This document shows, piece after piece, positions 56,259 through 64,000 of a DNA stretch of 64,000 nt. A model generated the notes under the pieces. It searched no databases. It saw only the letters and a list, made by a program, of their open reading frames with translations, and had not been told where the DNA came from. The stretch's first letter is position 1. Every line of letters begins with the position of its first letter. The translations under genes and the position numbers were made by a program. Source of the stretch: Actinoplanes derwentensis (GTDB taxonomy: Bacteria > Actinomycetota > Actinomycetes > Mycobacteriales > Micromonosporaceae); contig NZ_LT629758.1 of assembly GCF_900104725.1 (NCBI RefSeq), positions 1,240,001 to 1,304,000 on the forward strand, in the 5' to 3' direction.

Positions 56259-57068
56259 ATGCTCAGCGCCGTGACGGACGATCTCGACGAGGCCGCTGGC
56301 GTGCGTGAAGTCAAATCCGCGGCCCGCACGGTGGAGCTGCTGGAACTGCTGGCGGCGCGGCGCAACCGCCCGGCCCGGCTGCGTGAGCTCTCCGAGGCGC
56401 TGGGTGTGCCCCGCAGCAGCCTGCACGCGCTGCTGCGCACGCTGGTGAGGTACGGGTGGGTCCGGGTCGACTCGTCCGGCTCGCTCTACGGCATCGGCAT
56501 CCGCGCGCTGCTCGCCGGCACCAGTTACCTCGACACCGACCCGTTCCTGCCTCTGGTCCTGCCGTTCCTGGAGGAGCTGCGGGAGAAGGTCGACGAGACG
56601 TTCCACTTCGGGCGCCTGGACGGCTCGGACGTGGTCTACCTCGCCACCCGCGAGTCCAGCCAGTACCTGCGCCCCTACAGCCGGATCGGCCGCCGCCTGC
56701 CCGCCTACAGCACCGCGCTCGGCAAGTCGCTGCTCGCCGAGCGCGCCCCGGACCGGCTCGCCGCCCACCTGCCGCCCGTGATGGAGCCGCTCACCCCGCA
56801 CACGATCACCAGCCGGCCCGCGCTCGACGACGAGCTGGAGCGAATCCGCAAGCGCGGGTACGCGATCGACGAGCAGGAGAACAGCATGGGCCTGCGCTGT
56901 TACGCGGTGGCGCTGGCGTACCAGGACCCGCCGGTCGACGCGATCAGCGTCTCCATCCCGCTGGCCCGGCTCACCACTCAGCGCGAGCTGGAGGTCGTCG
57001 ACCTGATACGCAAGATGCGCGACCGGATCGCCCGCGTCGTCAACCCACTCGGCCTCGGCGGCTACTGA
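56259..57068 (+). CDS. IclR-family transcriptional regulator
   Basis: 269 residues (ATG 56259; GTG 56271 is an alternative). N-terminal HTH: VKSAARTVELLELLAARRNR, LRELSEALGVPRSSLHALLR. C-terminal effector domain: TFHFGRLDGSDVVYLATRES, AYSTALGKSLLAER and SVSIPLARLTTQ. It is divergent from the dehydratase, with the operator 17 bases before its start. The same operator before the ABC importer suggests this protein governs both units. The ligand is likely an acid sugar or its keto-deoxy product. Confidence 0.93.
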   Translation: MLSAVTDDLDEAAGVREVKSAARTVELLELLAARRNRPARLRELSEALGVPRSSLHALLRTLVRYGWVRVDSSGSLYGIGIRALLAGTSYLDTDPFLPLVLPFLEELREKVDETFHFGRLDGSDVVYLATRESSQYLRPYSRIGRRLPAYSTALGKSLLAERAPDRLAAHLPPVMEPLTPHTITSRPALDDELERIRKRGYAIDEQENSMGLRCYAVALAYQDPPVDAISVSIPLARLTTQRELEVVDLIRKMRDRIARVVNPLGLGGY

Positions 57069-57196
57069 GGCCGGAATGCCCGCACCGCGGCCCGCGCTGC
57101 GCAACGGACCGCCATGCGGGACTGAGGGACGACCCGGCGACCCGGTTCGACGGTTTCGTGGGCGCTGAATCGCCGGACGCCGTGGTGAGATGCCGG

Positions 57197-57787
57197 CTAC
57201 GGGCGCATCTTGCCGACGAGGGGGCCGCTGTCCACGACCGGGCGGCCGAGTTGCGCGACGATCTGCTCCAGGCGCGGGCCGAGCGGCTCCTGGCCCTTGC
57301 CCACGGCTGCCTCGACCGGCACCTTGCGGCCGTCGAAGGTCACCACGTAGTAGGTGAGCAGGTGGCCGGTGAGCACGTTGTCGCCGCCGGCCTTCCACAG
57401 CCAGAGCTGGTCCACCTCGCTCCACGCCACCGCGTCGATCTTCTTGTTCTTGGTGTGGACCAGGCCGTTCTCGAACAGGTAGGTCGCGGTGAAGCCGGCG
57501 AACAGCGCCATCACCGCGTAGATCAGCACGATGATGCCGATCACGATCATCGGGCAGGCCAGGAACGCCAGGGGCCGGAAGTCGATCAGCGAGCTGATCC
57601 AGCCGACCAGGAAACCGCCGAGGATGAGCGCGATGCCACCGCCGACACCGAAGGCCAGGTTGCCGATCGGGTTGCTGCCACGCTGCGCGGCGACCAGTGC
57701 GCCGAGCTGACGGCTGGCGGCGGCCTGTATCACCTCGGGCGGCGGCGCGCTCGGTCCGGGTTGGGGGGTGTTCGGCGGTTGCGTCAT
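57197..57787 (-). CDS. DUF6585-like membrane protein
   Basis: 196 residues. A proline-rich N-terminus, MTQPPNTPQPGPSAPPPEVI, precedes two membrane segments (GVGGGIALILGGFLVGWISS, CPMIVIGIIVLIYAVMALF). The C-terminal part, YLFENGLVHTKNKKIDAVAW then SEVDQLWLWK, resembles DUF6585 and PH-like membrane domains. Function unknown; monocistronic. Confidence 0.65.
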   Translation of the reverse strand: MTQPPNTPQPGPSAPPPEVIQAAASRQLGALVAAQRGSNPIGNLAFGVGGGIALILGGFLVGWISSLIDFRPLAFLACPMIVIGIIVLIYAVMALFAGFTATYLFENGLVHTKNKKIDAVAWSEVDQLWLWKAGGDNVLTGHLLTYYVVTFDGRKVPVEAAVGKGQEPLGPRLEQIVAQLGRPVVDSGPLVGKMRP

Positions 57788-57890
57788 TCAGTCACCTCTG
57801 CGGATATCGGGAATCGACGGCGCCGATAGTAACCGCAGTTGATCGAGAAGGAGGCCCATCCATCGATGGAGGCGTATCCTTTGGGTTTCC

Positions 57891-57904
57891 TGTGAGCGCT
57901 CACA
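57891..57904. promoter_or_regulatory. LacI-family operator before the beta-helix gene
   Basis: TGTGAGCGCTCACA, a perfect 14-base palindrome 43 bases before the start codon. One half equals the operator half at 28814-28827 before the GH43 gene. Confidence 0.8.
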
Positions 57905-57946
57905 TCCCCAATCTGAGCGAACCCCGAACCCAGGAGAGGAATCCCC

Positions 57947-59089
57947 ATGAGAAGAACCCGAACCGGGTTGATCATCACCGCGCTGGCCGTTGCCGGTCTC
58001 GCGGTCGGCGTCCAGCAGCCGGCGCACGCCGCGGCCTGTGGTGACGGCACCTTCCAGTCCCAGGTCACCGTCAGCGGCAGCATCTGGACCGCTCGCAACG
58101 CCGCGGGCAGCGCGGTCTACACCGGCACCGACTTCCGAGCGGCCGTGCAGGCCGGCATCGGCAGCCTGACCGCCGGGCGCACCTCGATCCAGCGGGTGGT
58201 GGTCCGCGGCAACGGCACCATGACCGCCGGCAGCCGGATCTCGCTGGCCAGTTACACGTCACTGTCGGTGTGCGGCACGATCAACGTGACCGGTACGGGC
58301 AGCGGCGACTACGCCCCGGTCTACGCCCGCGGGGTCAGCAACATCGAGGTGCCGTACCTGAACGTCACCGGCGCGCCGATCTACGGCATTTTCCTGCGCA
58401 ACGTCACGAACGTCTGGCTGGGCGCCATCGACATGCGTCTGAGCAGCGGGCTCGGCGTGCGCATCGACAACCGGGGCGACACCAGCCAGTGGACCCGCAA
58501 CGTGCGGGTCGACACCGTCTACGTCTCCGGCGCGAGTTCGCACGCGATGGAGACCTACGGCGTGGACGGCATCACCATCGGCACGGTCACCGCTCGCAGC
58601 GTGGGCGAGTCCGGGCTGCTCCTCAACCAGACGATCAACGCCACCGTCGGTACGGTCGACGCCGAGAACGCGGGCACCGGCACCGGATACGCCGCGTTCC
58701 GGATGGCCAACCGTAACGGCCGGGTCGGTGACGCGTACCCGCAGAACATCAAGGTCGGGACGGTCAAGGCGCGTGGTGGCGGCCGTGGGGTGTTCTGCGT
58801 GTCGGAGAGCGGTGGCGCCACCATCGACCGGGTCGACATCGCGAACACGGGCAACAATTCGATCCTGGTGGAGAACTGCTACAACGTCACGATCGCCGGG
58901 GTGTCCGGCACGGTCAGCGGCGGTGGTGAGGTGCGGATCGCGGCGCGCACCGAGTTCGCCCCGTCGTCCGGGATCCGTTTCCAGAACCTGACGGTGTCCG
59001 GTACTGATATCCGGTGGAGCCCGTGCACCGGCACGAACAACACGATCAGCAATGTCACTCGTACGAACTCGTCGCTGATCTGGTGTTGA
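57947..59089 (+). CDS. Secreted right-handed beta-helix protein (pectate lyase-like fold)
   Basis: 380 residues with a signal peptide (MRRTRTGLIITALAVAGLAV, cut near AHAAACGDG). The body repeats short strand-turn units, such as NIEVPYLNVTGAPIYGIFLR, NVWLGAIDMRLSSGLGVRID and GITIGTVTARSVGESGLLLN, typical of a parallel beta-helix. I see no clear pectate-lyase catalytic set, so it may be a polysaccharide lyase of another family, a hydrolase or a binding protein. GGAGAGG precedes the ATG. The LacI-type operator supports a role in polysaccharide use. Confidence 0.75.
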   Translation: MRRTRTGLIITALAVAGLAVGVQQPAHAAACGDGTFQSQVTVSGSIWTARNAAGSAVYTGTDFRAAVQAGIGSLTAGRTSIQRVVVRGNGTMTAGSRISLASYTSLSVCGTINVTGTGSGDYAPVYARGVSNIEVPYLNVTGAPIYGIFLRNVTNVWLGAIDMRLSSGLGVRIDNRGDTSQWTRNVRVDTVYVSGASSHAMETYGVDGITIGTVTARSVGESGLLLNQTINATVGTVDAENAGTGTGYAAFRMANRNGRVGDAYPQNIKVGTVKARGGGRGVFCVSESGGATIDRVDIANTGNNSILVENCYNVTIAGVSGTVSGGGEVRIAARTEFAPSSGIRFQNLTVSGTDIRWSPCTGTNNTISNVTRTNSSLIWC

Positions 59090-59130
59090 TCCTGCGGGTT
59101 TGAGAGGGTCTGCCCGCCTACATTGTCCTC

Positions 59131-60426
59131 ATGTCGACGAAGACCCTGCGGTGGCTGGCCGCGCCGGCGGTGGCGGGACTGCTCGCCGCCGCCGGCCTGA
59201 TCCTGTTCAACCCGCTCACCGACGCGGGAGCCGAACCGGGAGCCGGGCCGGGGGCCGAATCGGGAGCCGGGCCGGGGGCCGCCGGAAGCGCGAGCGTGCT
59301 CCCACGTACCGTCCGCAATGTCATCTTCATCAACGGCGACGGTATGGGAGCCGCCCACCGGGAGGCCGCCCGCCTGTTCTACGCGGGTCCGCGCGGCACT
59401 CTGACGATGGACGGTTTCCCGGTTTCCGGGCGGCTCACCACCAGCCCGGACGACCCGGCCAAGATCGTCACCGACTCGGCGGCCGGGGCCAGCGCCTGGG
59501 CGACCGGGGTGGCCACCTACAACGGGGCGATCAGTGTCGACCCGGACGGCAACGCTCTGCCCGCGCTCGGTGCGCAGGCCAAGAAGGCCGGACGGGCGAC
59601 CGGGCTGGTCACCACCGCCCAGGTCACCGACGCCACCCCGGCCGCGTTCTTCGCCAACGCCAAGGACCGGGCGGCTCAGGACGACATCGCCCGGCAGTAC
59701 CTGGAGAAGTCGAAACCGGACGTGATCCTGGGCGGCGGCGAGGACTGGTGGCTGCCGGCCGGTAAAGCGGGCGCGCACCGCGACAAACCGGCCGAGGACC
59801 CGGCGGAGGGCAGCCGCGGTACGAAGGGTGATCTGCTCGCCAAGGCGCAGCAGAACGGCTATCAATACGTATCAACACGGGCTCAACTCAACGCTGTCAA
59901 GCCCGGCAAGCTGCTCGGCCTCTTCGCCAATCAGGAGATGTTCCAGCAGAACCCGGAGGGTCAGGGTGACGTCTACCAGCCGGTGGTCAGCCTCGCCGAC
60001 ATGACCCGGACCGCCCTGACCGGTCTGTCCGCCGACCCGGACGGCTTCTTCCTGTTGGTCGAGGAGGAGGCGGTCGACGAGTTCGCACACGACGACAACG
60101 GTAAGCGTGTCCTGCAGGCGATGGGGGAGCTGGAGAAGGCGGTCGCGGTCGCCAAGGCGTTCGCCGCCAACCACCCGGACACCCTGGTCATCGTCACCGG
60201 CGACCACGAGACCGGCGGCCTGGCCATCGAGGATCACGCGGGCGACGGCGACGGCCCGTTCCCGGTGAAGGGCACCGAGCTCCAGTTCTGGATCGACTGG
60301 ACCACCAAGGCCCACACCGGGCAGAGCGTGCCGATCACCGCTTACGGGCCGCTCGCGGAGAAGTTCAACGGGCAGCACCCCAACACGTACGTGCACGAGG
60401 TGTTGCAGCCGCTGCTCACGAACTGA
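59131..60426 (+). CDS. Secreted alkaline phosphatase
   Basis: 431 residues. A signal peptide or anchor, LAAPAVAGLLAAAGLILF, is followed by a glycine/proline/glutamate repeat linker (AEPGAGPGAESGAGPGAAG). PhoA-like superfamily motifs: VIFINGDGMGAAHREA (metal Asp), the nucleophile Ser in KIVTDSAAGASAWATG, LLVEEEAVDEFAHDDNG and VIVTGDHETGGLAIE. It should release phosphate from organic esters outside the cell. The 3' end overlaps the convergent LacI gene by 11 bases. Confidence 0.92.
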   Translation: MSTKTLRWLAAPAVAGLLAAAGLILFNPLTDAGAEPGAGPGAESGAGPGAAGSASVLPRTVRNVIFINGDGMGAAHREAARLFYAGPRGTLTMDGFPVSGRLTTSPDDPAKIVTDSAAGASAWATGVATYNGAISVDPDGNALPALGAQAKKAGRATGLVTTAQVTDATPAAFFANAKDRAAQDDIARQYLEKSKPDVILGGGEDWWLPAGKAGAHRDKPAEDPAEGSRGTKGDLLAKAQQNGYQYVSTRAQLNAVKPGKLLGLFANQEMFQQNPEGQGDVYQPVVSLADMTRTALTGLSADPDGFFLLVEEEAVDEFAHDDNGKRVLQAMGELEKAVAVAKAFAANHPDTLVIVTGDHETGGLAIEDHAGDGDGPFPVKGTELQFWIDWTTKAHTGQSVPITAYGPLAEKFNGQHPNTYVHEVLQPLLTN

Positions 60427-61432
60427 CCGGACGGGTGGAACCGCGGGCCCGCAGCGTGGTCGCGGCGATGTGGTGCCGGGGATCGGCTCGCCCGGCGAGT
60501 CGTTCCAGGAGCATCGACGCGGCCTGCCGGCCCATCTCCACACCCTGCTGGTCGATCGAGGTCAGGTCGATCAGCGGGTGCGCGGCCAGGTCGGTGTCGT
60601 CGTAACCGGCCACCGACACCCGGTCGCGGTGCCCGGTCTCGGTGACGCGGGCCAGCACCTCGACGGCGATGTCGTCGTGACCGGCGAAGATCGCGGTCGG
60701 CGGGTCGGGCAGGGCGAGCAGCCGGTCGGTGGCGGCCCGGGTCTCGGCCCGGCTGGTCTGCGGGCGGCGGGCCACCTCGATCAGGCTCTCCAGCCCGGCT
60801 TCGGTCATGCACGTCCGATAGACCTCGAGGCGGATCGCGTGGGGGGTGCCGGAGCTGTGCCGGGTCACCGACTCGGTCTCGGTCAGGTGCGCGATCCGGC
60901 GGTGACCGAGCGTGAACAGATGGTCCATCACGGCGCGGGTACCCGCGTGGTCGTCGCCGACCACCGTGTCGTACCCGGCCGGGTCGTCGTGCCGGCCCAG
61001 CATCACCACCGGGACCCGGCTGGCCAGGTCTTCCAGCCAGGCCGGGTCGACCAGTGGGGAGACCGCGATGATGCCGTCGACGATGCCGTCGGCGAGGGAT
61101 TCGATGGCGCTGTACTCGATGCCCTCGGCCGGGGTGAGCATCAGCTGGTAAGGGGTGCCGGCGACGGCGAGTTTCGCGCCCTCGACGATCTGGTTCATGA
61201 ACGCGCTGAGGTACGGGATCTCCAGGCCGAGCCGGTAGCTGGCGCCGCGCATGGCGCGCGCGGCGACGCTGGGCCGGTAACCGAGTTCCCCGATGGCGGC
61301 CTCGACCCGCTCGCGCATGCCGGGGCTGACCCCGTAGGCGTTGCGGATCACCTTCGACACCGCGGCCCGCGACACGCCCGCCGTCTGCGCTACGTCACTG
61401 ATCGTGACGGCGCGGCCCTTAGTGATCGACAT
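60416..61432 (-). CDS. LacI-family transcriptional repressor
   Basis: 338 residues from ATG 61432 (MSITKGRAVTISDVAQ); GTG 61441 is possible. HTH with TISDVAQTAGVSRAAVSKVI and hinge RPSVAARAMRG. The periplasmic-binding-like effector domain includes LADGIVDGIIAVSPLVDPAW, VVGDDHAGTRAVMDHLFTLG and TAIFAGHDDIAVEVLARV. It is divergent from a sugar ABC importer across 160 bases that contain three related palindromes and a GAAACGTTTC site. Confidence 0.93.
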   Translation of the reverse strand: MSITKGRAVTISDVAQTAGVSRAAVSKVIRNAYGVSPGMRERVEAAIGELGYRPSVAARAMRGASYRLGLEIPYLSAFMNQIVEGAKLAVAGTPYQLMLTPAEGIEYSAIESLADGIVDGIIAVSPLVDPAWLEDLASRVPVVMLGRHDDPAGYDTVVGDDHAGTRAVMDHLFTLGHRRIAHLTETESVTRHSSGTPHAIRLEVYRTCMTEAGLESLIEVARRPQTSRAETRAATDRLLALPDPPTAIFAGHDDIAVEVLARVTETGHRDRVSVAGYDDTDLAAHPLIDLTSIDQQGVEMGRQAASMLLERLAGRADPRHHIAATTLRARGSTRPVSS

Positions 61433-61442
61433 GATCCTCACT

Positions 61443-61566
61443 GTAGACCGTTCTCCACCGCCGTGAGCAGCGGGTTGGCACTCCTTGAAACGTTTCGAGA
61501 CAGCTCTTGTGTGGCTCGCGTAGATCGGTCTACTGTGACGGCCATCTCCTCTGGAGACCGATCTAC
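61443..61566. promoter_or_regulatory. Three operator-like palindromes plus a GAAACGTTTC site
   Basis: GTAGACCGTTCTCC (61443-61456), GTAGATCGGTCTAC (61520-61533) and GGAGACCGATCTAC (61553-61566) share the pattern GTAGACCGATCTAC or its complement. GAAACGTTTC at 61487-61496 is a second LacI-like palindrome. The outer copies flank both divergent starts, fitting repression by looping. Confidence 0.7.
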
Positions 61567-61592
61567 AAACATGTGCGAAACCGGAGGTTCAT

Positions 61593-62900
61593 ATGAGGAA
61601 ACTCGGTGCGACCGCATTTCTCGCCGGAGCGCTCTGCCTGTCGGGCTGCAGCGCCGGCTCCTTGGGTTCGAGTGACGACGCCGCCGCGGGCAAGACCCCG
61701 ATAACCTTCCTGACCAACAACGACCCGTCGAACGTCAAGGTCGCCGAAGCGATGATCGCCGCGTTCGAGGCCGAGAACGCCGACGTCGACGTCAAGCTGG
61801 ACACCCGGCCGCAGGGCAGCGAGGGCGACAACCTCGTCAAGACCCGCCTGGCCACCGGCGACATGGCCGACGTCTTCGAATACAACTCCGGCTCGCTGCT
61901 GCAGGCGATCGCCCCGCAGACCAACCTCACCCCGGTCACCGGCGAGGCCTGGGTCGGCGACCTGGACACCGTGTTCAAGCAGGTGGTCACGGTGAACAGC
62001 GAGGTCTACGGCTCGCCGTGGGGCCCGGCGGTCGGCGGCGGCATCTTCTACAACAAGCCGCTCTACACCAAGCTCGGCCTGCAGGTCCCCAAGACCTGGG
62101 CCGACTTCATGGCCAACAACGCCAAGATCAAGGCGGCCGGTGTCGCCCCGGTCCAGCAGACCTACAGTGAGTCCTGGACCTCCCAGGTCCTGGTACTCGC
62201 CGACTTCCACAACGTCGCCGCCGCCGTGCCGGCCTTCGCCGACGACTACACCGCCAACAAGGCGAAGTACGCCACCACACCCGCCGCCCAGGCCGGGTTC
62301 CAGCACCTGGAGGAACTGGAGAAGGCCGGGTACTGGAACTCCGACTACGCGTCGGCCAAGTACAACGACGGGCTCGCCGCTGTCGCCACCGGCAAGGCCG
62401 GCCACTACCCGATGATCACCTTCGGCGTCCCGGCGCTGGACACCGCCGCTCCGGACAACGTCGACGACGTCGGGTTCTTCGCCCTGCCCGGCACCGACGC
62501 GAGCAAGAACGGCGTCACCCTGTGGGAGCCGTCCGGCATCTACATCCCCAAGAGCACCGAGGGTGACAAGCTGGCCGCCGCCAAGAAGTTCCAGGCGTTC
62601 GTCGCCTCCGCCGACGGCTGCACCGCCTACGGCAGCGCCGCCCCGGTCGGCGGCCCGTTCGTGGTCAAGTCCTGCACGCTGCCGGCCGACGTGGCCCCGG
62701 CGGTCAAGGACCTGAGCGCGTACGTCGACGCCGGTCAGGCCAGCCCCGCGCTGGAGTTCCTGTCCCCGATCAAGGGCCCGGCCCTGGAGCAGATCACCGT
62801 CGAGGTCGGTTCCGGGATCCGGTCCGCTGCCGACGCCGCGAAACTCTACGACGAGGACGTCAAGAAGCAGGCCCAGCAGCTCGGCATCCAGGGCTGGTGA
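61593..62900 (+). CDS. Sugar ABC importer substrate-binding lipoprotein, family 1
   Basis: 435 residues. GGAGG precedes the ATG. The lipobox is LCLSGCSAGS. The fold reads TPITFLTNNDPSNVKVAEAM, LVKTRLATGDMADVFEYNSG, SPWGPAVGGGIFYNKPLYTK and GAAPVGGPFVVKS-like segments of the maltose/lactose binding group. It starts an importer operon with two permeases and no ATPase in view, so a shared MsiK-type ATPase is likely, as is usual in actinomycetes. The substrate is an oligosaccharide, unidentified. Confidence 0.93.
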   Translation: MRKLGATAFLAGALCLSGCSAGSLGSSDDAAAGKTPITFLTNNDPSNVKVAEAMIAAFEAENADVDVKLDTRPQGSEGDNLVKTRLATGDMADVFEYNSGSLLQAIAPQTNLTPVTGEAWVGDLDTVFKQVVTVNSEVYGSPWGPAVGGGIFYNKPLYTKLGLQVPKTWADFMANNAKIKAAGVAPVQQTYSESWTSQVLVLADFHNVAAAVPAFADDYTANKAKYATTPAAQAGFQHLEELEKAGYWNSDYASAKYNDGLAAVATGKAGHYPMITFGVPALDTAAPDNVDDVGFFALPGTDASKNGVTLWEPSGIYIPKSTEGDKLAAAKKFQAFVASADGCTAYGSAAPVGGPFVVKSCTLPADVAPAVKDLSAYVDAGQASPALEFLSPIKGPALEQITVEVGSGIRSAADAAKLYDEDVKKQAQQLGIQGW

Positions 62901-63784
62901 CCGTGACCATCACCGACGTGACGGGGCGCCAGAAGAGCCCCTACCCGTACTGGTTCCTGATCCCCGGGGGCCTGGTCTTCACCGTCTTCTTCCTCGTCCC
63001 GTCGGTGATGGCGTTCTGGTTCAGCCTCACCCGGTGGACCCTGTTCGACCAGGAGTTCATCGGGCTCGACAACTACGCGCAGTTCTTCCGGGAACCCGCG
63101 CTCGCCTCCGGACTGTGGCACACCCTCGTCTACGCGACCGTCACCTCGGGACTGAAAGTGATCCTCGGGATGGCCCTGGCGGTGCTGCTCACCGGGCCGA
63201 TCCTGGGCCGTGGCTTCATGCGCTCGGTGGCCTTCTTCCCCGTACTCGTCAGCACGATCGGTGTGGGGTTGACTTTTCAAGTGTTGATGCATCCCACCGA
63301 GGGCGTCATCAATCAACTGTTGAGCTGGATCGGCATCACCGGCCCGGCGTGGCTGGTCGACCCGGACTGGGCGCTGCTGTCGGTGGCGTTCGTCGACGTC
63401 TGGCAGGGGGTCGGCCTGGCCACCGTCATCTACATGGCCGGCATCCTGTCGATCCCGGGGGAGTACTTCGAAGCCGCCCGCGTCGACGGGGCCGGCGCCT
63501 GGCACCGGTTCCGCAACATCACCCTGCCGCTGGCGAAACCGGCGACCGTGTCGGTGATCCTGCTGTCGCTGATCGGCGGGCTGCGCAAGTTCGACCTGAT
63601 CTGGGCGATGACCAAAGGCGGACCCGGGTTCACCTCCGACGTGATGGCGTCGGTGATCTACAAGCAGTACCAGGCCGGCTTCTACGGGCTCTCCACCGCC
63701 GGAAACGTCGTCCTCTTCCTGCTGGTGATCCTGATCGCGCTCCCGTTGTTCTGGTTCTTCAACCGAAAGGACGAGACCGCGTGA
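62897..63784 (+). CDS. Sugar ABC importer permease, MalF/LacF type
   Basis: 295 residues, six membrane segments, starting with overlap of the binding-protein stop (GTGA). Segments include YWFLIPGGLVFTVFFLVPSV, and the EAA loop is EYFEAARVDGAGAWHRFRNI followed by TLPLAKPATV. It ends RKDETA and overlaps the next permease. Confidence 0.94.
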   Translation: MTVTITDVTGRQKSPYPYWFLIPGGLVFTVFFLVPSVMAFWFSLTRWTLFDQEFIGLDNYAQFFREPALASGLWHTLVYATVTSGLKVILGMALAVLLTGPILGRGFMRSVAFFPVLVSTIGVGLTFQVLMHPTEGVINQLLSWIGITGPAWLVDPDWALLSVAFVDVWQGVGLATVIYMAGILSIPGEYFEAARVDGAGAWHRFRNITLPLAKPATVSVILLSLIGGLRKFDLIWAMTKGGPGFTSDVMASVIYKQYQAGFYGLSTAGNVVLFLLVILIALPLFWFFNRKDETA

Positions 63785-64000
63785 GTACGCGTACCAAAGC
63801 CAGCTATCCGCTCAGCGGTCTCGCGATCGTCGTGTTCGGTGTGGTCTTCCTGCTGCCGTTCGCGTTCATCCTGCTCACCGCCGGCAAGACCCAGCAGGAG
63901 TCGGCGGCCCTGGACTTCTCCTGGCCCACGCGATGGGCGCTGGTGGAGAACTTCACCGCCGTCATCGAGGCCCGCGACTACCTGCTGATCATCGCGTTCA
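63781..64000 (+). CDS. Sugar ABC importer permease, MalG/LacG type, partial
   Basis: The first 73 residues only, from GTG 63781 overlapping the previous stop (GTGA). It opens STRTKASYPLSGLAIVVFG, then VVFLLPFAFILLTAGKTQQE, the usual first membrane segment and periplasmic turn of the second permease. The gene continues past the window. Confidence 0.9.
   Translation, partial: MSTRTKASYPLSGLAIVVFGVVFLLPFAFILLTAGKTQQESAALDFSWPTRWALVENFTAVIEARDYLLIIAF

Noticed and set aside
57115..57196. Coding-like stretch DPATRFDGFVGAESPDAVV between the IclR gene and the DUF6585-like gene
   Set aside because: It lacks its own start with a ribosome site and continues only as antisense of the next gene; too short to call.

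Overview
The window is high-GC DNA (strong G/C third-position bias throughout) with a gene set typical of a soil actinomycete. I infer a member of the Micromonosporaceae, Actinoplanes-like. Supporting signs are a furA-katG pair, a CebR-type operator before a secreted GH5/CBM2 cellulase, a tandem glycine riboswitch before a one-chain L-serine dehydratase, several secreted polysaccharide-active proteins and many one-component regulators. I see no rRNA, no convincing tRNA and no CRISPR.

Layout. 0-7.7 kb holds small detoxification or redox genes with local regulators: a CGNR regulator and VOC protein with a duplicated operator, a PPOX-like protein, an APH-like kinase, and a TetR/aldo-keto reductase/VOC group sharing an AAAAGAGTG half-site. 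A deletion-derived EAL pseudogene and a 0.18 kb MITE-like element lie among them. 7.7-10.6 kb is a decayed segment interrupted by a complete ISKra4-type insertion sequence (8420-10620) with a transposase and a coiled-coil/winged-helix passenger; its terminal repeats match those of the MITE. 10.6-31 kb is mixed housekeeping and secreted functions: riboswitch-sdaA, an S8 peptidase, a GH65 phosphorylase, a diguanylate cyclase, furA-katG, an AEC transporter, a Ser/Thr kinase, a GH43/CBM42 enzyme and a SpoIIE-type phosphatase. 31-41 kb has a second diguanylate cyclase, a secreted propeller protein, an HTH-nSTAND-TM-WD40 protein, an orphan ChvE-like sugar-binding protein and the cellulase.

41.4-57.1 kb is an acid-sugar (aldarate) catabolic island. 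One operon reads leftward as kdgD, an aldehyde dehydrogenase, gudD, a 2-hydroxyacid dehydrogenase and a universal stress protein, divergent from a LysR gene. Its first three enzymes take D-glucarate to 2-oxoglutarate. Next come a five-gene peptide-type ABC importer plus a TauE/SafE-like permease, then a second enolase-superfamily dehydratase with its own 2-hydroxyacid dehydrogenase, divergent from an IclR gene. The same 19-bp operator lies before the ABC importer and before the IclR/dehydratase pair, so the importer and the second dehydratase probably form one regulon.

57-64 kb holds a DUF6585-like membrane protein, a secreted beta-helix protein behind a perfect TGTGAGCGCTCACA operator, an alkaline phosphatase, and a LacI repressor divergent from a sugar ABC importer cut off by the window end.

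The observations I find most unusual are a 43-nt hairpin present twice (694-736 and 34901-34943) with compensatory base changes and an invariant loop, the MITE/ISKra4 pair, and the shared IclR-type operator.
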